This document shows positions 1 through 7,512 of a stretch of 10,578 nt of DNA, in pieces. The position numbers and the translations under genes are program-made. The stretch is from Actinomycetota bacterium (GTDB taxonomy: Bacteria > Actinomycetota > Actinomycetes > Actinomycetales > Microbacteriaceae). Within the stretch, counting starts at the first letter, position 1, and each line of letters begins with the position of its first letter. Below the pieces are notes generated by a model, which did no database searches, had not been told where the DNA came from, and worked only from the letters and a program-made list of their open reading frames with translations. Location: assembly GCA_009704225.1 (NCBI GenBank), contig WLEN01000017.1:1-10578 (forward strand), given 5' to 3'.

Positions 1-38
1 GAATTCCAATACGAATGTCCATGACTCAAGGCTAATAG

Positions 39-61
39 GCGTCAGACCTCAGTTGTACAGT
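39..61 (+). promoter_or_regulatory. Candidate leaderless promoter of adnA, PafBC/RecA-NDp-like
   Basis: TACAGT at 56-61 fits the actinobacterial -10 form TAnnnT. It ends 7 bases before the adnA ATG at 69, so transcription could begin at or next to the A of the start codon. No Shine-Dalgarno sequence precedes that ATG, which also fits a leaderless message. Exactly 8 bases upstream of the -10, positions 39-47 read GCGTCAGAC. This matches the core GTCRG of the mycobacterial DNA-damage motif tTGTCRGTG-N8-TAnnnT (5 of 9 positions, correct spacing). The -10 and spacing are seen directly. Control by a PafBC-like activator is inference from a partial match. Confidence 0.35.
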
Positions 62-68
62 CGACTCA

Positions 69-3000
69 ATGACAACTTTCGAACTGGACGATTCCCAGCG
101 CGCAGCCGTCTCGGCCGCTGCGGTTGGTGGCTTGTTCCGAATTGTTGGTGCCCCCGGTTCCGGCAAGACGACGGTGGTCACAGAAATCGTCGCAGCGCTC
201 ATCGCACGTGATGGCGAATCCGCGGTTCGCATTCTCACTCCGTCTCGCCAGGCGGCGACTCGCCTTCGTGACCTTGTCGCGCTCCGGGTCAACGTTGCCA
301 CACGAGGGCCGCTCGCACGCAGCGTGTCATCGCTCGCTTTTGAAATCGTCAGTGCGGAACAGGGTCCCGGGTTCATCGCTCGGCTCATGTCCGGTGGCGA
401 CCAAGACTCCGACATCAAAACACTTCTTGACGGGGAAATCGCCGACGGCACGGATGGGTATTGGCCGGCGTCGCTCAATGCCGATGTTCGACGCCTTCGC
501 GAATTTCGCACCCAACTTCGCGATCTGTTGTCGCGTAGTCGCGATCTCGGTCTTGTCGACGAATCGAGTGGAACTCCGTTTGCCGCACTGACAAAACTTG
601 CGACTACGGTGGAACGCGATTCGGCAGGTCACGCTGATTCCGAAAGCCCGGCCGCGGCCTGGATCGCCGCCGCACAATTTTTCACGACGTATCGGCGACT
701 CGTTGCGCGGTCTCGCGCCGGTCAGGTTGACCCGGCGGAATTGGTCGACCGCGCTCGTTACATTGTCGAATCGACGGCGTCAGACGCCCCGCGCATGGCA
801 CTCGTGGTCGACGATGCCCACGATCTCACTCCTTCTCAATGGCGCTTTGTGATTGCCTGGGCGAAACACCGCGGGCCGGTCATCGCCGTTGGCGACCCGG
901 ACGTCGCGACTTCGGGGTTTCGCGGCGGGCAAGTCACGTTCCTCGACGACGCCGATCTCACGTGGGGTCCAACCCACGCCCTCACGACGATTCACCGTCA
1001 AAGTGGAGTCATGCCGTCCCTTCTCGGTTCGATTGCATCGGCAATTGGGGGCGGTGTACCCGAGATTCGACGGGCATACCCCGCGATTCCTGAACCGACG
1101 GCCGCTCGGTCTCTTCCGGGATTCGAACTGCTCAGCGCAACCGCTGCGTCGCCTGCGCATGAACGCGACGTCGTGGCGCGCTACATCCGAGACGCGGTCG
1201 CTCGCGGAAACTCGTACGGCGACATCGCTGTCGTCGTGCGCAGTGGGTCGATGGCCGAATCGATGGTGACGCACCTCAATTCGATGTCAATCCCCACTTT
1301 CTCGGAAACGACGGGTTCACCACTTCGCGACCACCCCGCGGTGTGGTCGCTTCTTAACCTTGTCAGCATCGGGATAGGGCGTGAGCCGATGACCGCCAGC
1401 CTTGCGCAGGAATTACTTCTCGGACCGTTCGGTCGATTGACAACGCTAGACCTTCGTCGGTTCCGTCGAAATCTCCGCAAAGCCGAAATTGCGTCGGGCG
1501 GGAATCGGCTTGCCGATGAACTCATGCTCGAGGCACTCATGGAACGCGGCACATTCGAAACCGAAGTGAAGTTCGCCGCCCCCGGTGTTCGCTGGATTGT
1601 TGACACGCTTCGCGCACTTCGGTTAGTCGCCGGCCGCCAGATCGACGAATTATTGTGGGTCGTCTGGGCGCGAAGTGACAGAGAGACGGCATGGACCGCG
1701 GCAACGCTCCGGACCGGCCCAGCAGCCGTCAAGGCGCATGAATCACTCGACGCCGTCATGGCGTTGTTCGGAGTGGCGGCGACGTCTCTCGAAAACGTTC
1801 CGACCGAATCTGCCGACGTTTTCCTCGACCGTGTCCTCGGGCAAACGGTCCCGAACGACTCGCTCACTCCGCGAGCTACGTCAGGTTCCGTTCTTGTCTG
1901 CACACCCGCGGCTACCGTTGGTCGTGAATTTGATGTTGTCGTCGTTGCTGGACTGAACGAAGGGGTTTGGCCCAACACGCGCCCCCGAAGTGCGCTGCTC
2001 AAAGCCAACGAACTCTCATTGGTGCATGCGGGAATTGACCAACGAACGGTCGATTACCGCCGTGACGTGATTTTCGACGAGGTGCGACTTTTCCTCGTGG
2101 CCATGTCACGAGCGCGCCATCGAATCCTGGTGACCGCCATTCAATCCGAAGACGAAACCCCGAGCGGATTGTTCCGCATGGTGGCGGGCGAAAAATCTGC
2201 AGGAGACGACTTTTCTCGAGCCGTCCCCGCGCACAACTCACGCGGCGGGGTGTTCGTCCCCGAGAGCATCGACGCGAGCATCGGAGACATGGTCGGGCGT
2301 CTTCGACACCTGCTCATGTCGTCAACGGGCTCGCCGACGGAACGCTCGCGGGCCGCCGCGGCGCTCCGTGAACTCGCCGACCGAGGAGTCGCAGGAGCTC
2401 ATCCCGACTCGTGGATTGGGTATCGCCAAACGACTCCAATCGAATTGTTTTCGGGGACACACGTACCCGTGTCGCCGTCGAACCTCCAAACCTTTGACGC
2501 GTCCGCGCTCGACTGGTTCGTTTCCAGCGTTGCGGGCGGCGCGTCCGGGTTGAGTGCGGCAATCGGAACCCTCGTTCATCGAGCAATCGAAGTTGCGCCC
2601 GACGGCACGCGTGATGACCTGTGGGCTGCCGTCGAGGACAAATGGAACGAAGTGAATTTCGATGCTCCGTGGCTTCGCGCGCAGTGGCTCGCGACCACGC
2701 GCTCCATGATCGACGCGTTGGCAGATTATGTTCGCGACGCGGCGCGTGAAGGTCGGCGGGTCCTCGACAGCGAAAAATTCACCACGGTCACCCTTTCGAC
2801 CACTGAAAAAGGAGGACTCGACATCGTGGTGGGGGGAACAATCGACCGCGTCGAACGACTCTCGGACGGTTCGGTGTCCATCATCGATATCAAGACGGCC
2901 AAAGCGCCGGAATCCGCGAAGGGTGCCGAATCCCATCTGCAACTCAAGGCCTATCAACTCGCCTTTAGTCACAAAGCGCTAGGCGACGCCGTTGCAGAGG

Positions 3001-3248
3001 CGACAGCACTTCACTCAGCCGGATTGTTGTATCCCCGCGTTGCGAACGAGAATTCTCTTTACACTGTTCGGACCCAGTCTGCGATGGATGCGACGGCTCT
3101 CGATGACTTTACGAACAAGGTCATTGACTTGGGGGTGGCGATGCACTCCGAACGATTCATCGGACCCGAAACCGCACCCGAGTACTCGGGTGCCCGCGAT
3201 CTCGAAACCACGTGGGTCAGAATCTCCGAGGTGAGCTCTGATGAATAG
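69..3248 (+). CDS. adnA: AdnA subunit of AdnAB double-strand-break resection helicase-nuclease
   Basis: 1059-residue UvrD-like motor fused to a C-terminal RecB-family nuclease, the usual length and layout of AdnA. Motor motifs: Walker A GAPGSGKTT at 27-35, Walker B VVDDAHD at 246-252, motif III GDPDVATSGFRGG at 275-287, motif V around 611-622 and motif VI AMSRAR at 678-683. Nuclease residues visible are H837, D926 (GTIDR), D940 and K942 (DIKT), Q958 and Y962, so the active site looks complete. In the family, AdnA cuts the 5' strand while AdnB is the lead motor. Oddities: the motor motifs are divergent, and the protein has one cysteine (C611, in motif V), so the iron-sulfur cluster known from mycobacterial AdnA cannot form. 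The ATG at 69 is the first start after an in-frame TAG at 36-38, and its N-terminus MTTFELDDSQ matches where the family begins. It overlaps adnB by 8 bases. Confidence 0.93.
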   Translation: MTTFELDDSQRAAVSAAAVGGLFRIVGAPGSGKTTVVTEIVAALIARDGESAVRILTPSRQAATRLRDLVALRVNVATRGPLARSVSSLAFEIVSAEQGPGFIARLMSGGDQDSDIKTLLDGEIADGTDGYWPASLNADVRRLREFRTQLRDLLSRSRDLGLVDESSGTPFAALTKLATTVERDSAGHADSESPAAAWIAAAQFFTTYRRLVARSRAGQVDPAELVDRARYIVESTASDAPRMALVVDDAHDLTPSQWRFVIAWAKHRGPVIAVGDPDVATSGFRGGQVTFLDDADLTWGPTHALTTIHRQSGVMPSLLGSIASAIGGGVPEIRRAYPAIPEPTAARSLPGFELLSATAASPAHERDVVARYIRDAVARGNSYGDIAVVVRSGSMAESMVTHLNSMSIPTFSETTGSPLRDHPAVWSLLNLVSIGIGREPMTASLAQELLLGPFGRLTTLDLRRFRRNLRKAEIASGGNRLADELMLEALMERGTFETEVKFAAPGVRWIVDTLRALRLVAGRQIDELLWVVWARSDRETAWTAATLRTGPAAVKAHESLDAVMALFGVAATSLENVPTESADVFLDRVLGQTVPNDSLTPRATSGSVLVCTPAATVGREFDVVVVAGLNEGVWPNTRPRSALLKANELSLVHAGIDQRTVDYRRDVIFDEVRLFLVAMSRARHRILVTAIQSEDETPSGLFRMVAGEKSAGDDFSRAVPAHNSRGGVFVPESIDASIGDMVGRLRHLLMSSTGSPTERSRAAAALRELADRGVAGAHPDSWIGYRQTTPIELFSGTHVPVSPSNLQTFDASALDWFVSSVAGGASGLSAAIGTLVHRAIEVAPDGTRDDLWAAVEDKWNEVNFDAPWLRAQWLATTRSMIDALADYVRDAAREGRRVLDSEKFTTVTLSTTEKGGLDIVVGGTIDRVERLSDGSVSIIDIKTAKAPESAKGAESHLQLKAYQLAFSHKALGDAVAEATALHSAGLLYPRVANENSLYTVRTQSAMDATALDDFTNKVIDLGVAMHSERFIGPETAPEYSGARDLETTWVRISEVSSDE
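3228..3235 (+). promoter_or_regulatory. Ribosome binding site of adnB inside adnA
   Basis: GAGGTGAG lies within the last codons of adnA, 5 bases before the adnB ATG at 3241. It decides that start over the in-frame ATG at 3262. The adnA stop TAG at 3246-3248 lies just inside adnB, an arrangement that favours translational coupling and equal amounts of the two subunits. Confidence 0.75.
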
Positions 3249-6200
3249 TCTCGATCCACGAATGTTAGACAAACTCCTCGGACTCGGATTCGAACCTGTT
3301 GCCGAACAAGCCGACGTTATCGGCATGAGTGCGGAGGGCATTCACCTTGTTCTCGCTGGGGCAGGAAGTGGAAAGACTGAAACGATGTCTCTGCGTGCGC
3401 TATGGCTCGTTGCGACCCACGGGATTCGACCGGAAGAAGTCCTCGGGCTGACCTTCACACGAAAAGCCGCCCGCGAACTCGCTGAACGGTTCCGACGACG
3501 CATCGCGCTCCTTCGTCATCGTCGCGCAGAGTTCGCGGCACTGGGCGTCAACATCGACCACCTTGTCGACGACGACCACGGATTTGCGACACCGACCGTG
3601 TCCACCTACAACGCGTTCGCATCCGAGATATTTGCCGAACACGCCGCCAGGATTGGGTGGGACTCGGATTCGCCGGTGATCACTGAGGCGACGGCGTACG
3701 CGATTGCCCGTGGTGTCGTCACATCGTGCACCGATACACGTCTCGGTGAGTATGACCTTTCGCTCGATGCAGTCATCGATGCGGTCATTCGACTAGCATC
3801 CGAACTGGGCGAATTCGATGTTACGAACGACTCCGAGGTCATCACCTATGCCCGCGAGGTCGCTCAACGTCGCGAACTGCCGGGCAAGACAACCGTCGAG
3901 ATGGAAAAGTTCCGCGCCAAGTTGAAGGCTGTTGGTGCGCTAGAAGCCTTGCTTCCCCTTTCCCGCGAATTCATTGCAGAGAAACAGCGCCGCGGTGTCG
4001 TCGAATTCTCTGATCAGGTTACGTTTGCGCGACGAATCATCCAACAGTTTCCGAGTGTGGCGCAGTCATACCGCGACCGTTTCAAGGTTGTCATCCTTGA
4101 TGAATATCAAGACACGTCGTTTTCGCAGACGAGTCTGTTCTCGGAACTCTTTGGACCCGAACGTGTCACGGCTGTCGGTGATCCGAACCAGTCGATTTAC
4201 GGGTGGCGCGGTGCGAGCCCCGCGAACGTCGCGTCCTTCCACGATGACTTCCACGTGGCCGAAGGAGAGCGCACTCACCGGCCACTCGTCACTTCGTGGC
4301 GAAACGGAACGGCCATCTTGGCGGCAGCGAACGTCATTCTCGACAATCGCACCGAACAAAATCCGTTAGACGTCGATCGCTTGAACTCGTTTCCCGGCGC
4401 ATCACGCTTCGACATCGAGGGAACCTTCGCTGCCAGCACCTCGACCGAAGCGGATCGATTAGCGAAATGGTTCCAACGCCACCTCGATCCAGCGAGGTCC
4501 GGCCGGAAGGCGGCCGACGCGCCGCCGACGATGGCGATGCTCATTCAAACCCGCACCCATCTCGATACCTTCCTGCGGGCGTTCGATGACAACAATGTTC
4601 CCTACCGCTTGCTAGGTGTCGCCGGCATTTTGGGGAACCCTTTCATTGCCGATCTTTACTGTGGGCTCTCGGTAGTCGCCGATCCGGGGAAAGGTGCGCG
4701 ACTTGTTCGATTACTCGGCGGAGCGCGCTGGCAGGTATCGGTCAACGACCTGTGGTCGCTGCACAATCACGCCCGCAACGTAGCGAAGTCGTATACGTCA
4801 CACGACCAACGTGCCCGACTTGGCAGTTCGCTCGTGGAGGATGAATCGGACTCACTCGTGGACGCACTTGATTCCTTGCGGTACACCGAGCGCGATGCCG
4901 TCGAGACGGACAATTCCTACGACAAACGCGTGTCCTTCAGCGACGAGGGCTGGGAACGCCTGGTCCACGCCTCACAGTTCTTTCACGACTTGCGTTCCCA
5001 GGTTGATGTGTCTATCCCCGATATGGTCAACCTCACCGCCACCGCTCTCCAACTCGATGTCGAAGGGGCCGCGTCACTTCACCACTCACCGGCCGCGTAT
5101 CGCGAGGCCTTCGACGACCTCGTCCACTCGTACCTTGCCATTCCGTCCGAACATTCGCTGCGTGGTTTTGTTGCGTGGCTTTCCGAGGTGGAAAAACGCG
5201 AACGGATGACCCCCCGAACCGACGAACCCGAACCAGGAGTCGTCCAAGTCCTCACCGTTCATTCCTCCAAGGGGCTCGAGTGGGACGTTGTCGCTTTACC
5301 TCGTTGGACACAACCGCCCATTCCCGCAAATGGAAGTCTTCGTGGCGACAAGTCCAAGGCGGCGAACGAGATGGGCTGGTTGCAACTGGGTGCGCTACCC
5401 CGAAAATTCCGAAGTGACCGCAAGTATTTGCCCGAATTCACCTGGGAAACGGCCGCCACCATCGACGACCTTTTTCTTGAGTCCGAGGCCTACACCCGTC
5501 GACTCAAGACCATGTTGATTCTTCCCGAAGAGCGTCGACTGATGTACGTCGGAGTTACTCGCGCACGACACCACCTGTGGATCTCGGGTGCTCATTTCGA
5601 GGGCAAGGGCAAGACGGCAAAGATTCCCAGCACGTATTGGGAGGAACTTCACGCGGCCGGACTCTTGGAAAAGACGATCATCGATCCGGTACCAGAATCC
5701 AACCCTGATGGCGACGGTATCGCGGTCGAGTGGCCGCCTCGCGACCCACTCGGACGAGCGAGGCATCGCGATGCGTATGACGCCGCTGCTCGGGAAATCG
5801 AAACCTCGACGGGTTCTGTCGATCCAGTCGATTCCCGCGCCATCGAGCAACTCCTCGCGCACGAAACGCTAGGGGCGGCGGACATTCCCGTGCGCATCCC
5901 CGCGTCGCGTTACGCCGAATGGTCAATGGATCTTGCCAAGGTTCGTGAAGGCAATCGGCGTCCCGTCCCGACACGCCCATATCGCGCAGCACGTTTGGGA
6001 ACCGAAGTGCACCTTTGGATCGAACGTGGTGGTGTTGACGATGATTTCGTTGATGGTTGGGACCAAGCGAACGACCTTCCTGATTCCGACGACGGAATGC
6101 GTAAATTGAAAGACTCCTTCCTCGCGTCGAAGTGGCCCGGACTCAAGCCCGAACACACCGAGCTAGAGATCCTTCTTCCCCAGGGCAAACACATCGTGGT

Positions 6201-6456
6201 TTGCAAGATTGACGCCGTGTACCGCATCGATGGTCGATGGGTTGTCGTCGACTGGAAGACCGGAGCGAAACCCTCGGAATCGGAAAAAGACGCCAAGGCG
6301 ATGCAGTTGGTGTTGTACCGGCGTGCGCTGGCAGCGCTGCTCTCAATCGACGTGACCGAAGTCGATGCGGTCCTCTATTACATCGCTCATGACTGGGAGT
6401 GGACGGTGGAGCCCGAACGTTTAGCGCGTCTCGAGGCGCTTCCGCCCATCGACTAG
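3241..6456 (+). CDS. adnB: AdnB subunit of AdnAB, lead motor and nuclease
   Basis: 1071 residues: an SF1A helicase core followed by a RecB-type nuclease. All helicase motifs are canonical: Q-motif Q23, Walker A AGAGSGKTE at 39-47, motif Ia TFTRKAAREL at 71-80, Walker B LDEYQD at 286-291, motif III GDPNQSIYGWRGA at 313-325, motif IV SWRN at 352-355, motif V VHSSKGLEWD at 673-682 and motif VI VGVTRAR at 770-776. The nuclease shows H924, D991, D1004 with K1006 (DWKTG), Q1022 and Y1026, so it should be active. In mycobacteria AdnB translocates 3'-5' and drives unwinding, with its nuclease acting on the 3' strand. This subunit normally has no Fe-S cluster. The contrast between this intact motor and the divergent AdnA motor fits the known division of labour. 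The stop TAG at 6454-6456 directly touches the stop of the convergent gene. Confidence 0.95.
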   Translation: MNSLDPRMLDKLLGLGFEPVAEQADVIGMSAEGIHLVLAGAGSGKTETMSLRALWLVATHGIRPEEVLGLTFTRKAARELAERFRRRIALLRHRRAEFAALGVNIDHLVDDDHGFATPTVSTYNAFASEIFAEHAARIGWDSDSPVITEATAYAIARGVVTSCTDTRLGEYDLSLDAVIDAVIRLASELGEFDVTNDSEVITYAREVAQRRELPGKTTVEMEKFRAKLKAVGALEALLPLSREFIAEKQRRGVVEFSDQVTFARRIIQQFPSVAQSYRDRFKVVILDEYQDTSFSQTSLFSELFGPERVTAVGDPNQSIYGWRGASPANVASFHDDFHVAEGERTHRPLVTSWRNGTAILAAANVILDNRTEQNPLDVDRLNSFPGASRFDIEGTFAASTSTEADRLAKWFQRHLDPARSGRKAADAPPTMAMLIQTRTHLDTFLRAFDDNNVPYRLLGVAGILGNPFIADLYCGLSVVADPGKGARLVRLLGGARWQVSVNDLWSLHNHARNVAKSYTSHDQRARLGSSLVEDESDSLVDALDSLRYTERDAVETDNSYDKRVSFSDEGWERLVHASQFFHDLRSQVDVSIPDMVNLTATALQLDVEGAASLHHSPAAYREAFDDLVHSYLAIPSEHSLRGFVAWLSEVEKRERMTPRTDEPEPGVVQVLTVHSSKGLEWDVVALPRWTQPPIPANGSLRGDKSKAANEMGWLQLGALPRKFRSDRKYLPEFTWETAATIDDLFLESEAYTRRLKTMLILPEERRLMYVGVTRARHHLWISGAHFEGKGKTAKIPSTYWEELHAAGLLEKTIIDPVPESNPDGDGIAVEWPPRDPLGRARHRDAYDAAAREIETSTGSVDPVDSRAIEQLLAHETLGAADIPVRIPASRYAEWSMDLAKVREGNRRPVPTRPYRAARLGTEVHLWIERGGVDDDFVDGWDQANDLPDSDDGMRKLKDSFLASKWPGLKPEHTELEILLPQGKHIVVCKIDAVYRIDGRWVVVDWKTGAKPSESEKDAKAMQLVLYRRALAALLSIDVTEVDAVLYYIAHDWEWTVEPERLARLEALPPID

Positions 6457-7455
6457 TTAAAGCGGTTCGGGTGTCGGTTCGTCTCGCGTTGTTGCTGTTC
6501 GGTTTTCTCCGAACACCATTGTCGTCGGCAATTTCGGCGGAGCGCCGAGATCGGTTGCGGGATTGTCCGTCACCGCGGCGAGGAGGGCGTTCAGCATGGC
6601 AACCGCATCCGTAACGATTCCGTCGTCATTCGAATCAGCGCCGTGAATGAGCCAGCGAGCGACATCTAATTCCGAGGCAAAGCGAGCGCGGTGTGCGAGG
6701 CGCCTGTCGTTCGTTGGCCGTTCGGTCGAATAAAGGTTCATGAATTCCACAGCATCCTCGGCGCCGAAGCGGGCGAACACTCGCAACAGGTCGTCGGCGG
6801 GGTCCGCAACTCGAGCCCCCGCCCAATTGATCACGCCCGACACTGCTGCCCCGTCCATCAGAATTGCATCGAAGTCCAGATTGCCGTGGGTGATTGTCGG
6901 TGTGAACTGCCACATGCCGGCGTCCTCGATGGCCGCGTCCCAGCGATCGAGGAGCGGGCTCGGGACCTTGGTCGTCTGATGGGCGCGGTCAATGATTCCG
7001 GCTGCGTCGCGCAAGCTATCCAGCGATGTCGTCGCGGGGATCACGTTTCGCGTGACGATTGAGGCTGGCAGGTTATGGATTGCCGCGATTGCCGACGCAA
7101 GTGATGGGATTGCGACGCGGGCATCCTTGAGGCTCGACAATGGAGTTCCGCTGATTTCCTCGGTGACAACAATCCGCCGTTTGTCATGCGAACCCGCTGC
7201 GAGAGTGTGGGGGACACCGAACGGCAACCGTTCCCGCACCCCTGCCCCGAGGAGTTGCCCAACACGGTGCTCTGCATTCTGTACATCCGCTGCGGGCGCT
7301 GTGAGTGGAGACGAAATCGAAATGACGCGATTGTCTGAGGTACGGCACGTGACACGATCAAAGTCAGCAGTAGACGAGTCCCGGTAGCCGTCGATTTCGA
7401 GGGACGGAATCTCTGCAACCGCCCACGCGGTTAGCATGATGGGGGACAATGCCAT
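6457..7455 (-). CDS. Phosphotransferase-fold protein, probable pseudokinase (APH family)
   Basis: 332 residues. The middle resembles the aminoglycoside/macrolide phosphotransferase (APH) fold: a catalytic-loop equivalent HGNLDFDAILMDG at 190-202, then VINWAGARVADPADDL at 208-223. Functional APH kinases have HGD in the first block and IDW in the second. Here the catalytic Asp is N192 and the metal-binding Asp is N210. The beta-3 stretch VISISSP (44-50) also lacks the usual ATP-contacting Lys or Arg. Catalysis therefore looks lost; a binding or regulatory role is possible but unproven. Genes of this family commonly sit between adnB and nudC-uvrD2 in other actinobacteria (from memory). The ATG at 7455 is chosen because the N-terminus resembles relatives; a weaker alternative is Met7 at 7437. 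There is no good Shine-Dalgarno, but TAAAGT ends 6 bases before the ATG, so leaderless expression is plausible. The last 25 or so residues are low-complexity, rich in Thr and Pro. Confidence 0.85.
   Translation of the reverse strand: MALSPIMLTAWAVAEIPSLEIDGYRDSSTADFDRVTCRTSDNRVISISSPLTAPAADVQNAEHRVGQLLGAGVRERLPFGVPHTLAAGSHDKRRIVVTEEISGTPLSSLKDARVAIPSLASAIAAIHNLPASIVTRNVIPATTSLDSLRDAAGIIDRAHQTTKVPSPLLDRWDAAIEDAGMWQFTPTITHGNLDFDAILMDGAAVSGVINWAGARVADPADDLLRVFARFGAEDAVEFMNLYSTERPTNDRRLAHRARFASELDVARWLIHGADSNDDGIVTDAVAMLNALLAAVTDNPATDLGAPPKLPTTMVFGENRTATTRDEPTPEPL
6496..6515. repeat. Perfect 7-bp inverted repeat near the adnB/phosphotransferase junction
   Basis: TGTTCGG at 6496-6502 and CCGAACA at 6509-6515 pair perfectly around the 6-base loop TTTTCT, 40 bases past the adnB stop. 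The hairpin lies inside the 3' coding end of the minus-strand gene. No T-run follows on either strand, so it is not a classical intrinsic terminator. It could still act as a U-tract-less terminator or mRNA end for either converging transcript. This may also be coincidence. Confidence 0.3.
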
Positions 7456-7460
7456 ATCCG

Positions 7461-7467
7461 TACTTTA
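7461..7467. promoter_or_regulatory. Overlapping divergent -10-like elements
   Basis: TACTTT (7461-7466, plus) and TAAAGT (7467-7462, minus) both fit TAnnnT and share five bases. The minus copy ends 6 bases before the ATG at 7455, the spacing of a leaderless start. The plus copy would give uvrD2 a leader of roughly 40 bases with its own ribosome binding site. No convincing -35 is visible in either direction. A bidirectional promoter is inferred. Confidence 0.3.
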
Positions 7468-7469
7468 AG

Positions 7470-7489
7470 CCGAACCCGCGCCCGTTCGG
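7470..7489. repeat. Inverted repeat in the divergent spacer, possible operator
   Basis: CCGAAC (7470-7475) and GTTCGG (7484-7489) are separated by 8 bases. A second, shifted pair overlaps it: CGAACCCG (7471-7478) with CGGGTTTG (7487-7494), 7 of 8 matched. The site sits just upstream of the minus-strand -10 and inside the uvrD2 leader, so a bound protein or an RNA hairpin could affect either gene. The half-sites are too far apart for a LexA box. Function is unknown. Confidence 0.25.
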
Positions 7490-7501
7490 GTTTGCCACGC
7501 G

Positions 7502-7507
7502 AGAGGA
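7502..7507 (+). promoter_or_regulatory. Ribosome binding site of uvrD2
   Basis: AGAGGA within GAGAGGAAG, 5 bases before the ATG at 7513. This good site selects that ATG over the in-frame TTG at 7492, which would add 7 residues (MPRERKT) but has no comparable site upstream. Confidence 0.75.
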
Positions 7508-7512
7508 AGACG

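Noticed and set aside
76..92. GAAC half-site (tcGAACtggacgattc) as a LexA/SOS box at the adnA start
   Set aside because: The second half should read GTTC after four bases and reads CGAT; only a half-site is present and it lies inside the coding sequence.
1181..2008. 275-codon open frame on the minus strand inside adnA
   Set aside because: Low-complexity Ser/Arg/Thr-rich translation with no recognisable motif, fully opposite a well-conserved gene; typical shadow frame in GC-rich DNA.
5395..5862. 155-codon minus-strand frame inside adnB
   Set aside because: Opposite conserved AdnB motif VI and linker sequence, with no start signal or known domain.
6826..6888. Phosphotransferase as an antibiotic resistance gene
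   Set aside because: Catalytic and metal-binding aspartates are replaced by Asn and the context is core DNA repair, not a resistance or mobile locus.
7470..7489. CCGAAC/GTTCGG pair as a LexA box for uvrD2
   Set aside because: The GAAC and GTTC half-sites are 8 bases apart; actinobacterial LexA boxes have 4.
7492..7512. TTG at 7492 as the uvrD2 start (MPRERKT extension)
   Set aside because: The GAGAGGAAG ribosome binding site falls inside this extension, 5 bases before the ATG at 7513, and homology begins after that ATG.
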